The translations under genes and the position numbers were made by a program. This document shows positions 27,593-37,305 of a stretch of DNA of 64,000 nt, in pieces. The notes beneath the pieces were generated by a model. That model saw only the letters and a list, made by a program, of their open reading frames with translations, was not told where the DNA came from and did no database searches. How positions within the stretch are numbered: position 1 is the stretch's first letter; each line of letters begins with the position of its first letter. The DNA comes from Methanococcoides orientis (GTDB taxonomy: Archaea > Halobacteriota > Methanosarcinia > Methanosarcinales > Methanosarcinaceae), in assembly GCF_021184045.1 (NCBI RefSeq), contig NZ_CP073710.1:1622685-1686684 (forward strand). Reading direction: 5' to 3'.

Positions 27593-30500
27593 ATGTTCAA
27601 ATCAATGGTCAGATGTATTTTATTTTTATCTGTGATAATTACTTTGATGTGCTTCCTAACAGCTTCTGCAGGTGCTATGAACGATGAGTTCATAATGCAG
27701 GTAAGCATCGGGGAAACCAATGTAAGTTTTGCAGATCATACAAATTCCCTTACAGAAGGTAATTGGATAGGTTTAAGCGGCGGTTCATCATTCTCTTTAC
27801 CGTATCCGCTGACATTTACTTATAATGGTATTAATTCTAAAGAAATAACCACAAGCAGTAATGATGTTAGTGTATATTTGAACGTTGACAACTTTACTGA
27901 CCATGTTATTACTTATCCATATGATACTCACCAGATGTACACCAATGTTTCCGGCATGAACGATGTTACATTTGATTTCAAAGGTTCCTCGTATTTTGCT
28001 GGCGATACTGTGGATGTGTATCTTCTGGAAAGCAGCATCTCGGAACTTGAAATGAATGTGGATGTTCTGTATGATAAATTCTCCAACCCAACAGTCTCCT
28101 TTTCTGAGGAACTTAATGCAAATGGGGATCTTTCATATAATTTTGGCCCGCTGGATGCAGGCACCTATTGTATCGTACTTATGATCGCTGACGACATTAC
28201 CGAAGAGAACGTCCTGCTTTCATTTACTGCATTTGAGGTTCTTGATCACGATCTTGATGTAAGCATCTTAAAAGATGGTTCCACGCTTACTGTTAATAAC
28301 CATCTGTTAGGTGCTCCTTCAGGCAGTTACACATATAACACAATACTCGTAAAGGAAAGCGAATATGAGGCAGATGTCAGGGTAAACTTCAACGGTACAA
28401 CAGCAGGTCTTAACAGTTCCATTAACGGATATCCTATTCTCAGTGCAACCGACATAATGGATCTTGGTTTACCGACAATTGATACATCTTATGTCAATGA
28501 GAATATTGAAGGAATATTCAGCAGTGATGATTCTTTAGTAAATTCAACCCCTTCAACTTTGAACACTTCATCCACTGCTTTTGATACATTCCAGTTATCC
28601 TCCGGAAATTACCTAGTTATAACATATGCAATGTCCGGCGGAAACATTATGGGATTTGATGAGAAGATGGTAACCCTCTTCAATGAACATGTGGAACTTA
28701 CATCAGACAAGCTTTCAGAAACTGCAGAGAAGAATACAACAGTGGACTATGAGATCATTGTTTGGAACAAGAAGGACAATGCAAGGGATATTTCTCTAAG
28801 CCTGGTAGCTCCGGATGGCCTTATCACTGACCTTGGAACGAATTCCGTACCATTGGGTCCAAACAGTTCAACAACGGTCCCACTCTCTATTAGAAGTGAG
28901 GTCGTGGGTTCCCAGATCCCTGTGATAATTACAGCTTCCAGCGAGGATGATCATGACTCAATCACTTTGAAGACATCTTTCATTGACCCACTCGATGCAA
29001 GCGTTGATTCCACAAAGAAAGCAGTTCATACTAACAACGATGCTTCATATGTATTCAATGTTGAGAATGTTGGTGTTGTTGAGCATACTTTCATTATTAG
29101 TGCGACAAGCAATGCTGATGATAGTTTGAGTGTTACCTCATTGCCGGTACCTTCTGGAACTTCCAATTCATTCACTTATAATGTAAGCAGTGCTTCTACA
29201 GGCAAATATCCTTCCGAAATTCTCATTGAGGACTCTGTAGATTATTCAATATCAAGGACCTTCAATGTTGTAACTGATATATCACAGGAACCTGTGTATG
29301 ATGTATCTGTTTCCAGCGATATCAGCAGTTCATCCATAGAGGATGGTGAAGATGCTGTCTATAATATAACGATCACTAATACTGGTAACGTTGAGGATAC
29401 CTATGATATCATCTTGGTCAATCCAATGGCAGATAGTGCTGTTCTTGATGATGGTTCTGATGCATTACTACAACCCGGTGAGGCAGATGTAAGGAAACTT
29501 ACTGTATCCTCATCTCCTGGTACCTATGATGTAACCTTCATTGCCATGTCACAGAACTCTTCTGCAGTCTCGGTCAAGACCACTACAAAAGTTCTGGAGC
29601 GAGGGGTGATACTAACTTCTGATCTTTACAATAGTGTATCTACTCCATATGGTACTTTGAAATGTACCCTTACGGTGAAGAATACTGGTAATTCTGCAGA
29701 CAGCTTCACTATCAGTGCGATCTCAAATGGAACCACTGATATCACACCATTAAATATAGTTGATCTTGAAAGCGGAGCCAGTGAGAATATTGAAGTGACA
29801 CTCAACGGTGAAGATGTAGGTCTCTATAACTCCACCATTACTGTGGTGTCTGATAATGATGCCAGTGCTGAAAGTTCCGTGACACTCGACCTTCGTATAA
29901 TAGAAGAGCCAGTGTATGCTTTTGACCTGTCAATGGATTCATCATCAAAGACAATGGAAAGGACAGATGATGCGTACTTTATCCTTTCCATAAAGAATAC
30001 GGGTAACAGAGCTGATGATTACAACATCTCTTCTGTATCTCCTTATGTGAGTCTTGATAAAAACTCCCTCTTCCTGGAAGCAGGAGGGTCAGGAGACATT
30101 ATAATGGATGTTTCTGGCCTTCCTGACTATGATACTTACTCTATAAGGGTGGATGTAACTTCACAGGAGTCTTCAGAAACTATCGGTAAGGCACCTTCTA
30201 TAACAGTGGTTCCTGCCCTGTCGATAAGTGCAAACCCTGCTTCACAAACGGTTGGACTTGGTAATTCCTCCCTCTATAGGATAACTGTGACAAACACAGG
30301 TACCAATGTGCACGATTATGATCTTAGCATTGCACAGAGTTCATCAGATACAACTGCAGAACTTGTAACGTCAACTATAAACGATCTGGATGTTGGCGGA
30401 TCGGCTACGGTGGATATGATCTTTAACAGTACTATCTCTCAGGAGAGAAGTATCGAAGCACTTGTCAAAGCAGAAGTTTCTGACAGCCCGCTGAAGAACA

Positions 30501-32815
30501 GGTCTGTTTCACTAACAACCCTTTATCTTGAAGATGATGTGTTCGGTGTTTCAGCTAAAGCAGATACTCTATTGCAAAGTATTTCTTCTGGTAAGGATGC
30601 TATCCACTTGATGAGCGTCAAGAACCTTGGAAATACCCGGGATAATTTCTCTGTGACAATTTCAGATGGTAATGCGATATCAGATGTCTCATACCTCCTC
30701 CTTGAGCCTAGTGGTGTCACCGGTGATTCAGGAACAGTGGTCCTGACGCATACTCCACAATCCTCTGCAGGAGACTATTCGTTTAAGGTTGAGGTGGCAT
30801 CCACAAATGCACGTGATTCTGTTAAATATACTACCAGAGTGGTCGAGGTTCAGGAAGATAACATAATCAGGAGTTATGTAGATCCCACTTCCAGTATCGT
30901 TGATTCTGAAGTCCACGATTCATCGATTTATAATTCTTTCATAAACGGATCTGTATTGAACGATTCCGAGATCAGGGATTCCAGTATAGGTAACAGTACT
31001 ATCGAGAGTTCTACTATTCGGGATATGGTTCTAATAGACGCCAGTATCGTTGAAAACAAGATCTATTATGGAACCATTACTCTTGATGATAGGGATTATG
31101 ATATTGATCCTGCAAAGTATCCTGATGGAATATATACTGATGAGCTTTTGATTAGTTCCAGTGCAGCTGCTAACGATCTTGCTGGTGTTGCCAATGATTC
31201 CATAGATGTCGGTCTTGAAGATTCTGACATGTCTGTAAGTCTTGGTGTTAACAGCAGTTTTGTTGGAGGGGAAGTAAAGGTCCAAAAGACTTTTGTTCCG
31301 CCAAGTGATGTCGAAACATCATCATTCTCTGATGTTGGTGTCTATGTTACTTTCGAGGAAAGTGAGAACATCAAAGATGTACTTTCTCACGCTAACATGA
31401 GCATAGATTATGATGAGAATGCTCTTGGTGGAGTCAGTGAGGATGAGCTCTTCATATACTGGTACGATGAAGATTCATCTGAATGGGTTCCTCTGATAGG
31501 GGCTGGTGAACCATCTTTCTGTCTTGATGCAGGAAGGGATACTGTGAACAATATTCTCTGGGCAAATGTAACTCACTTTTCAACATATGCTATTGGTGAA
31601 GCTGAAGAAGAAGAGGAAGAGGTGCCGCCTGAAGAAGATAGCAAGAAGTCCTCCGGATCAAGTGGTGGCGGTGGCGGTGGAAGCGGAGCAACCGGTGAAG
31701 CTTTCGAAAACATCGCATTAAAGAATGTGAAAACAGAGAACATTGTAGGTGGACTTGAGATCAGTTATGCCTTCAATGATGAGCAGAATGCAATCCAATA
31801 CATCAACTTCTCTGCACTTAGAAACTATGGAAGGGTTTCGACAACAATCGAAGTGCTTAAGAACAGATCATCGATGGTCGATGTAAGTGCTCCGGGACTT
31901 GTTTATAGCAACCTTAACATCTGGGTTGGAAAAGCAGGATTTGCTACAGAAGATAACATTGCTGATCCTGTAATAGGTTTCCGTGTAGCAAAAGATTGGT
32001 TGACAGAAAATGGAATTGATGAAAATTCAATAGCACTCTATCACCACAGTGAAGGAAAATGGAATGATCTCAATACAGAGAAGGTTGGAGAAGATGGATC
32101 ATACATCTACTTCGAAGCGGAAACTCCGGGATTCTCACCATTTGCTATTGCAGCTGATGTTGCTGATAGTGTGGTAACAGACAATACTGGCTCAATAGAA
32201 GAAGGTTCCAGTACTCTTCCTATCACCGAACCAGCAGGAGAATATATGAATGCAACCGCATCTGACGAAGGATCCGGTTTTGGACTAAAAGATCTGATCT
32301 TTGTACTAGGAGTGTTCATATTTTTTGGGCTTATGTACGCTACGTATGCAACAGCTAAAAAGAATGAAGAGAATGCAGATATCAGAACTGATGATCTACC
32401 GGATGATATGCAAAATACAGAGAGCGATGTTTCTGAAACTGCTTCAGATAGCACAAATGCTGAGGAAACATCAGATCAGCCTGCTGAAACAATACCTTCT
32501 GTTGAGGAAGTATCAGATCAGCCTGCTGAAACAATACCTTCTGTTGAGGAAGTATCAGATCAGCCTGCTGAAACAATACCTACTGCTGAGGAAATATTAG
32601 GTCACCCTGGCGAAATAATATCTCCTGCTCAGGAAAATAAAATCCGGCCAGTTGATACTGAACAGAATGTCAAAAAGATGAAAAAGTCCAGAAATTTCTC
32701 AGATGACACATGGTCAACCTCTACTACTGAGGAATATGAAGTCCAGTTAGATGATACTGAACAAAAAGACGAAGAGACGAAAGAGTTCAGAAATTTGCCA
32801 GATAGTAAATGGTGA
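27593..32815 (+). CDS. giant cell-surface protein with PGF-pre-PGF domain
   Basis: A 1740-residue exported protein. A signal peptide is seen at residues 7-28 (CILFLSVIITLMCFLTASAG). Residues 35-220 form an N-terminal domain resembling methanogen extracellular modules. Six or more beta-sandwich repeats follow with the recurring IxNTGNxxDxY motif (for example ITNTGNVEDTYDI near residue 600). An acidic and Gly/Ser linker (about 1340-1366) leads to a PGF-pre-PGF domain (about 1367-1522) with FSALRNYGRVSTTIEV and GFSPFAIA. One membrane helix (about 1564-1584) and a 150-residue charged tail end it. Many N-x-S/T sites suit glycosylation by the locus upstream. GGTGATG precedes the ATG. Confidence 0.85.
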   Translation: MFKSMVRCILFLSVIITLMCFLTASAGAMNDEFIMQVSIGETNVSFADHTNSLTEGNWIGLSGGSSFSLPYPLTFTYNGINSKEITTSSNDVSVYLNVDNFTDHVITYPYDTHQMYTNVSGMNDVTFDFKGSSYFAGDTVDVYLLESSISELEMNVDVLYDKFSNPTVSFSEELNANGDLSYNFGPLDAGTYCIVLMIADDITEENVLLSFTAFEVLDHDLDVSILKDGSTLTVNNHLLGAPSGSYTYNTILVKESEYEADVRVNFNGTTAGLNSSINGYPILSATDIMDLGLPTIDTSYVNENIEGIFSSDDSLVNSTPSTLNTSSTAFDTFQLSSGNYLVITYAMSGGNIMGFDEKMVTLFNEHVELTSDKLSETAEKNTTVDYEIIVWNKKDNARDISLSLVAPDGLITDLGTNSVPLGPNSSTTVPLSIRSEVVGSQIPVIITASSEDDHDSITLKTSFIDPLDASVDSTKKAVHTNNDASYVFNVENVGVVEHTFIISATSNADDSLSVTSLPVPSGTSNSFTYNVSSASTGKYPSEILIEDSVDYSISRTFNVVTDISQEPVYDVSVSSDISSSSIEDGEDAVYNITITNTGNVEDTYDIILVNPMADSAVLDDGSDALLQPGEADVRKLTVSSSPGTYDVTFIAMSQNSSAVSVKTTTKVLERGVILTSDLYNSVSTPYGTLKCTLTVKNTGNSADSFTISAISNGTTDITPLNIVDLESGASENIEVTLNGEDVGLYNSTITVVSDNDASAESSVTLDLRIIEEPVYAFDLSMDSSSKTMERTDDAYFILSIKNTGNRADDYNISSVSPYVSLDKNSLFLEAGGSGDIIMDVSGLPDYDTYSIRVDVTSQESSETIGKAPSITVVPALSISANPASQTVGLGNSSLYRITVTNTGTNVHDYDLSIAQSSSDTTAELVTSTINDLDVGGSATVDMIFNSTISQERSIEALVKAEVSDSPLKNRSVSLTTLYLEDDVFGVSAKADTLLQSISSGKDAIHLMSVKNLGNTRDNFSVTISDGNAISDVSYLLLEPSGVTGDSGTVVLTHTPQSSAGDYSFKVEVASTNARDSVKYTTRVVEVQEDNIIRSYVDPTSSIVDSEVHDSSIYNSFINGSVLNDSEIRDSSIGNSTIESSTIRDMVLIDASIVENKIYYGTITLDDRDYDIDPAKYPDGIYTDELLISSSAAANDLAGVANDSIDVGLEDSDMSVSLGVNSSFVGGEVKVQKTFVPPSDVETSSFSDVGVYVTFEESENIKDVLSHANMSIDYDENALGGVSEDELFIYWYDEDSSEWVPLIGAGEPSFCLDAGRDTVNNILWANVTHFSTYAIGEAEEEEEEVPPEEDSKKSSGSSGGGGGGSGATGEAFENIALKNVKTENIVGGLEISYAFNDEQNAIQYINFSALRNYGRVSTTIEVLKNRSSMVDVSAPGLVYSNLNIWVGKAGFATEDNIADPVIGFRVAKDWLTENGIDENSIALYHHSEGKWNDLNTEKVGEDGSYIYFEAETPGFSPFAIAADVADSVVTDNTGSIEEGSSTLPITEPAGEYMNATASDEGSGFGLKDLIFVLGVFIFFGLMYATYATAKKNEENADIRTDDLPDDMQNTESDVSETASDSTNAEETSDQPAETIPSVEEVSDQPAETIPSVEEVSDQPAETIPTAEEILGHPGEIISPAQENKIRPVDTEQNVKKMKKSRNFSDDTWSTSTTEEYEVQLDDTEQKDEETKEFRNLPDSKW
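32471..32596 (+). repeat. three 42-bp tandem repeats in the cytoplasmic tail of the surface protein
   Basis: Units at 32471-32512, 32513-32554 and 32555-32596 encode SDQPAETIPSVEEV, the same again, then SDQPAETIPTAEEI. The first two units are identical and the third differs at a few bases, so the array is young. It keeps the frame and lies after the membrane helix, on the predicted inner side. Confidence 0.88.
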
Positions 32816-33004
32816 TGATAGTACTCAGGGAGTTACTAAACTAAGTAAGAATAAATGAGTCAAAGGAAACCATTTCCTTTGACCCGTTTTAGATATAGGT
32901 TGACTTAAATTACGGGTTTAACTTCTAAAAGCAAATGTTAAATTCATAAAGTTTTTATAATATACTACAATTACTTATAATAATCAAAGGAGAATGTGTG
33001 TAAA

Positions 33005-33280
33005 ATGCTGACTAGCATAATTTCAACTACTAGCGCGGTATCATCTGCAGCTTCAAGCGCTGCATCATCCGCTGCAATATCAATGACAACCGGTATAGGA
33101 TTGCCGGAATATGGCGTACTTGCAGTTATCGCGCTTATATTCCTATTATCTGCAAAAGAGATTCTGTCTGCTTCAAAATACTGGAAAAAATCAGTATGTG
33201 CTTCTCTCAATATAGGCATATTCCCATTACTTCTAGCCTTTGCAGGAATTGTGATCTTCAAGGTTGCAGAAATAATTTAA
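33005..33280 (+). CDS. small membrane protein with Ala/Ser-rich N-terminus
   Basis: About 91 residues of unknown function. The first 25 are Ser/Ala/Thr-rich (SSAASSAASSAAISM). Then come the motif GLPEYGVLAVIALIFLLS with a membrane helix, a basic loop (SKYWKKS) and a second helix near the C-terminus. GGAG stands 12 bases before ATG 33005; an in-frame GTG at 32996 is the alternative start. It is co-directional with the surface protein gene and could be part of the same envelope set. Confidence 0.6.
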   Translation: MLTSIISTTSAVSSAASSAASSAAISMTTGIGLPEYGVLAVIALIFLLSAKEILSASKYWKKSVCASLNIGIFPLLLAFAGIVIFKVAEII

Positions 33281-33352
33281 ATTAACTGTCAAATTAACGG
33301 TAAAGCCTTTCCTTTACCTACTTTCTATTTTTATTGATTTCACACTTTAATG

Positions 33353-34183
33353 TTACACTATATGAGGCAATATTCCAAAGAGCAGGATGTTCACAAATCC
33401 GTGTACAATCGTCACGAGTAACAGATCCCTTCTTATTATGTATATTCCACCCATTATAAATCCTGCAAAAGCAGTGAATGCTATCTCATGGAAGGTACCA
33501 TATCCGGAGTGCATAAAGCCGAAAAGGATACTTGCAAGTATAAGTCCCTGGTACTTGCCGATCATTTCTTCAAGTTTTGTCTGCAGGATTGACCTGAATA
33601 CGAGTTCTTCAACCAGACCGACGAAAAAGATCATTATTATGGATAACTTGAGCAAGTTAAATACTGAAAGATCCGGAATCAGGTAACCGGGTTTGATGAT
33701 AAAGAACTCTCCTACTGCGATAACAACACTTGCTATCAATGCAACAGGCAGTTCATAGTACCTTATATTTCTGGTAATTCCAATATCTGAATATGAGAGT
33801 TCCTGGTCCTTTACAACAACATATGTCGAAATTATCAGTGGTGCATAGATAAATGCATAGGAATAAAGTGTCATTTCAAAGAACACGGGCATTGACAGAT
33901 TCAGTATCCTTAGCAGTGAAAGGAGAATAAATGCACGCAATATATGTTTCCTGTTCCTATCTTCAAATACCATTGTAGACAAAGTTAAAAATATCAGCAG
34001 GATCAAATGCATCCACATAGCAAGCTTTGTCCTGCCAGCAAACAATGACATCTCTGCAATTATTATCATCAATGAAGGAATGGCTATAGCAAGAAGGTCA
34101 ATTCGGGATTGGTCAATTCCCCTTATTTTGCTAAAAAAATCGTTTTCCACGACAATATCTCCAACTTCAGTTCCTGTCTCCAT
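33353..34183 (-). CDS. CPBP family intramembrane metalloprotease
   Basis: A 276-residue protein with about eight membrane helices. It has the CPBP/CAAX protease motifs: EELVFRSIL (EExxxR) near residue 188, FGFMHSGYGTF (FxxxH) near residue 223 and the late HGFVNILLFG motif near residue 262. ATG at 34183 is chosen because GGGGGAG lies just before it; an upstream ATG overlaps the DUF1616 gene. It follows that gene with no gap. It could process membrane or exported proteins of the neighbouring surface set, which is inference from position. Confidence 0.82.
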   Translation of the reverse strand: METGTEVGDIVVENDFFSKIRGIDQSRIDLLAIAIPSLMIIIAEMSLFAGRTKLAMWMHLILLIFLTLSTMVFEDRNRKHILRAFILLSLLRILNLSMPVFFEMTLYSYAFIYAPLIISTYVVVKDQELSYSDIGITRNIRYYELPVALIASVVIAVGEFFIIKPGYLIPDLSVFNLLKLSIIMIFFVGLVEELVFRSILQTKLEEMIGKYQGLILASILFGFMHSGYGTFHEIAFTAFAGFIMGGIYIIRRDLLLVTIVHGFVNILLFGILPHIV

Positions 34184-34184
34184 T

Positions 34185-35069
34185 TCAGGACTCCCCCACA
34201 TCGATCCATAAATGAAGATCTCGATATGGCTCAGTCATGTTATTGTTTTTGTAGAGAAGGAATTGCAGTTTCATATCATCTCCAACAGACTCAGGCGTAA
34301 AAATTACCTCTTTTTCCCAGGTTTGATTGTGTTGAAGGGTTATATGTTGTAATTCCTGCCCTATGGGAAGTGAATTATTCCCCAGGACCAGTTCTATGGA
34401 ATACTCCGTATCTGCATATTCATGGTTTACAACGCCAATTATCAAGTTACCGCTTTGGCCGGCCCGGAGTTCCGTAGGATATCCATCTGCCATACCTTCA
34501 GGTCCAAGGATATAGAATTCAGTAAATTTTTCTCCTTCCTTAGGCGTAACGACCACGTATGCAAGAGTTACCACTGAAGCTAATATTGATATCACCAGAA
34601 GAATTGTCAGGATCCGGTCAAGTTTATTCTCCGGCTTCCTTGAGATCCCTTCCTTTATTGAAACATATGCTGAGGTGAAAGGTACACTAAACTCATCATC
34701 CTCAGGAAGGGAGATTCTTCTGAACACTGCTACTGCACACATCAGGAGCGTAAAGGCTGAAAGTGATATTAATATGGGTAAAAGCCTGATCCCCCATGGC
34801 GTATAGTTAAGCGCAAGTCCAATGAGGGGAACTACTGCAATACTCAGACCAAAACTAAGCGCCAGTCTCTCGATCCCGTCCAGGTCATCTCTGGCTGGAA
34901 AAAGTGCTGCTATCAATGCATAACCCGGTAAGAACAGCACCATTGGAAGCCCGAGGACCGTTCGTATTGGTGTGTTGCTCAAAGCGGGGACAGTTATGAA
35001 TATGCAGGTAAGCAGGACAAGCGCGATGACGACCTGAATATCGGAGGGGATTTTATTCCTGTGGACCAT
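34185..35069 (-). CDS. DUF1616 family membrane protein
   Basis: A 294-residue protein with four N-terminal membrane helices (about residues 10-125), including the family-like FLPGYALIAALFPARDDLDGIERLALSFGLS. A loop and a fifth helix lie near residue 155. The remaining 120 residues look extracellular and carry a beta-sandwich (YTEFYILGPEG, then NHEYADTEYSIELVLGNN). This resembles the archaeal DUF1616 family, whose function is unknown but which is common near glycosylation and surface genes. It is the first gene of a two-gene unit with the CPBP protease. Confidence 0.75.
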   Translation of the reverse strand: MVHRNKIPSDIQVVIALVLLTCIFITVPALSNTPIRTVLGLPMVLFLPGYALIAALFPARDDLDGIERLALSFGLSIAVVPLIGLALNYTPWGIRLLPILISLSAFTLLMCAVAVFRRISLPEDDEFSVPFTSAYVSIKEGISRKPENKLDRILTILLVISILASVVTLAYVVVTPKEGEKFTEFYILGPEGMADGYPTELRAGQSGNLIIGVVNHEYADTEYSIELVLGNNSLPIGQELQHITLQHNQTWEKEVIFTPESVGDDMKLQFLLYKNNNMTEPYRDLHLWIDVGES

Positions 35070-35361
35070 TATTATTTCTCATTTGTTTATGTTTTGGTGC
35101 ATTCCTAAAGATGTGACATGATTTATAAATATGTTTGAAAGGCGTTATGCAACATCCAGACTTTGATGATAATTATATTTTAGCATTTTTATTTATATCG
35201 TGCAACTTATTATACTTTTGAATTCCTTTTAGAGAGACTAAGATTAGTTTTAAACGACACAGAAATATTAGAATTATTTGCACATGTGCCAGAAACATTT
35301 ATGTATAGTCAAATATCTGTTACAGTGAACGAACTTACATAAATATTCCGATATTGGTACG

Positions 35362-36669
35362 GTGGCATATTTGACAAAAAAGATATTTCAGGCAGGCCTT
35401 TTGCTCTTTACAGTTTTACTTATCTGTTTGCTGGTCCCTATTGCAGGCGCTTTTGAAGTTTCTCCTTCAAACCCTTCAGTTGGCGATGAGATCACTGTAA
35501 GTGGATATACGGATAAGACCGGATCAATTCCTGCTAAAGTTGTTTTTACTTCGGTCGTACCGGTAAACGATGGAACTTATCTTTATGATGCCGGAAAGGT
35601 AGAAATTCCGGAGGGTCCGAACAGTTTCCATGTGAAGGCAGTTGGTGTTGATGATCTTGAGGTTAAGGTTAAGTTCGTCTTATGGGTAACTGCAGCTCAT
35701 CCACAGGCGATAGATGGAGTTGCTTCCTATTCAATGTCAGGTGTACCCAAGGGTACGTACCCTATAAAATTAAGAGGGGAGGCACAATCGGGAGAAAAAT
35801 CTGTCGATATCACTATTACCGCATCAAGCAGTATTGCTGTTGAAGATGGTTACTATGAATATTCTTACTCAACCAGTTCGATACCTGCAGGTGATTTCAA
35901 GTTGACCATCGATGGTGAAAGCAAGACAATAAACCTTGCTGGCGCTTCAACTTCTTCCGGAAGCAGTGGAGGAAGTTCCGGGAGTGGCAGTATTGGAGTA
36001 AGTCCTGATATGGCTGCAAATAACGTTGTAGCTTCGGAACATACCAATTCCAGAGCTGTCAGTGGTATGCCTGTAGAATTCAATTTCAAAGAACCTCTGA
36101 ACCCGGTAACATATATTGGTTTTACATCTGGAATTACTTCCAGGGATGTGCCGGTAACTATCGAAATATTAGAACATACATCTGCATCGGTGTCGAACCC
36201 CCCTGAAGGTATCGTATACAAGAACATTAATATCTGGATGGGTTATACTGGTTTTTCAAGAACTGAAAATATAATAGATGCATCTTTGAAGTTCAAGGTT
36301 GATTCCTCCTGGATCGAAGATAACAATCTTGATCCGGAAGAACTGGTCTTTATGCATTATGATGAAACCAACAATGTCTGGGAACCGGTGTCTACTGAAT
36401 TGATAGAAATTCTTGATGGATACGCATATTATCAGTCAAGCCCTGAATGCTTCTCACCTTTTGCCATTGTTGGGACTGAGGAACTACCCCCGCAAGTTGT
36501 AGAAGAGTTACCATCTGAAGATGATGTAAATGAAAATCATACGTCAGTTGATGATGTAGCTAATTCAGTGATCAATGAGCCGAAAAATCCAAATTTCGGA
36601 AAGAGTCTTCTTTTCATAGTGGCAGCATCAATGTTAGGTATGTTCCTATTCTTTAAACTACGAAAATAA
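35362..36669 (+). CDS. PGF-pre-PGF domain surface protein
   Basis: A 435-residue exported protein. A signal peptide occupies the first 30 residues (LLLFTVLLICLLVPIAGAF). One or two beta domains follow up to about residue 195, then a Gly/Ser linker (SSGSSGGSSGSGS) and a PGF-pre-PGF domain (about 225-375) with VTIEILEHTS, NINIWMGYTGFS and CFSPFAIVG. One membrane helix and a short basic end (FKLRK) finish it. The start is GTG at 35362 or, three codons on, TTG at 35371, which fits better with GGTGG as Shine-Dalgarno. It shares its C-terminal layout with the giant protein at 27.6 kb. Confidence 0.82.
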   Translation: MAYLTKKIFQAGLLLFTVLLICLLVPIAGAFEVSPSNPSVGDEITVSGYTDKTGSIPAKVVFTSVVPVNDGTYLYDAGKVEIPEGPNSFHVKAVGVDDLEVKVKFVLWVTAAHPQAIDGVASYSMSGVPKGTYPIKLRGEAQSGEKSVDITITASSSIAVEDGYYEYSYSTSSIPAGDFKLTIDGESKTINLAGASTSSGSSGGSSGSGSIGVSPDMAANNVVASEHTNSRAVSGMPVEFNFKEPLNPVTYIGFTSGITSRDVPVTIEILEHTSASVSNPPEGIVYKNINIWMGYTGFSRTENIIDASLKFKVDSSWIEDNNLDPEELVFMHYDETNNVWEPVSTELIEILDGYAYYQSSPECFSPFAIVGTEELPPQVVEELPSEDDVNENHTSVDDVANSVINEPKNPNFGKSLLFIVAASMLGMFLFFKLRK

Positions 36670-36691
36670 TTTGTACTCAAAATATCAAAAT

Positions 36692-37036
36692 TTAAATCCG
36701 AACTCGGAGGTACTTTAATTTTGTACTATCCCTACCCAGTTCTCTGAAACTCTGTACTTTGAAGCGGTCGTAGATGTCCTAGATCATCTCGGATGAAAGA
36801 GACGGCAACCTCTCCCGGATTATTTTTTCTGAGCAATCGGAGTCAATGGCAGTTCCTTGTAATTTCAGGCCTCCTATGTTGTTGTTTTTCTGAAGTTGGT
36901 GGTTCTTGTCGGTCAGATGGACATCCCCTTAAATCCCGCAAGCTAAAGCTCTTCGACTCTCTGAAGATCCTATCAATTTGTACTTCATCTTGGGTGTAGA
37001 ATGCAATAATGTTGCAGAGTGCTTGGTCGCTGCACT
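36692..37036 (-). pseudogene. decayed primase-like gene fragment
   Basis: On the minus strand, SDQALCNIIAFYTQDEVQID then RIFRESK matches the conserved end of primase domains of plasmids and viruses (the AFYTxDxxQIDRIFRxSxL motif). It then breaks down. A later piece in frame reads EKIIRERLPSLSSEMI, TAG, DIYDRFKVQSFRELG before TAA at 36692-36694. Several stops and shifts interrupt it. This is the wreck of a replication gene from an integrated element. The 635-base gap 36670-37305 holds nothing else convincing besides a frameshifted piece (HPLEYIEENIICNYAAIIK) near 37150-37230 on the plus strand. Confidence 0.5.
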
Positions 37037-37305
37037 AGCACCTCCACCATAGACGAATGGATCTTAGTAAAACTCTGGCAAAGAAGCTGAACTTTCACCC
37101 AGTCCTGATGAAGTTGAAAAAAATATTAACGAACTATTGAAAAAGAAGACTCACAGGTGTATTTTGCACATCCATTAGAATACATCGAAGAAAACATCAT
37201 ATGCAATTATGCAGCCATCATAAAGATACTGTAAAGCTACCACATATCTACTGTAACTACACAGATCCACTATAAAAAAAGTATGAGTGATGAAATAAAA
37301 AAACA

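Noticed and set aside
36700-36780. In-frame TAG inside the primase-like fragment
   Set aside because: The whole fragment is broken by other stops and shifts, so the TAG carries no weight as a sense codon.
36793-36999. Plus-strand reading of 68 codons as a gene
   Set aside because: No ribosome binding site, atypical composition, and it overlaps the minus-strand primase remnant, which explains the sequence better.
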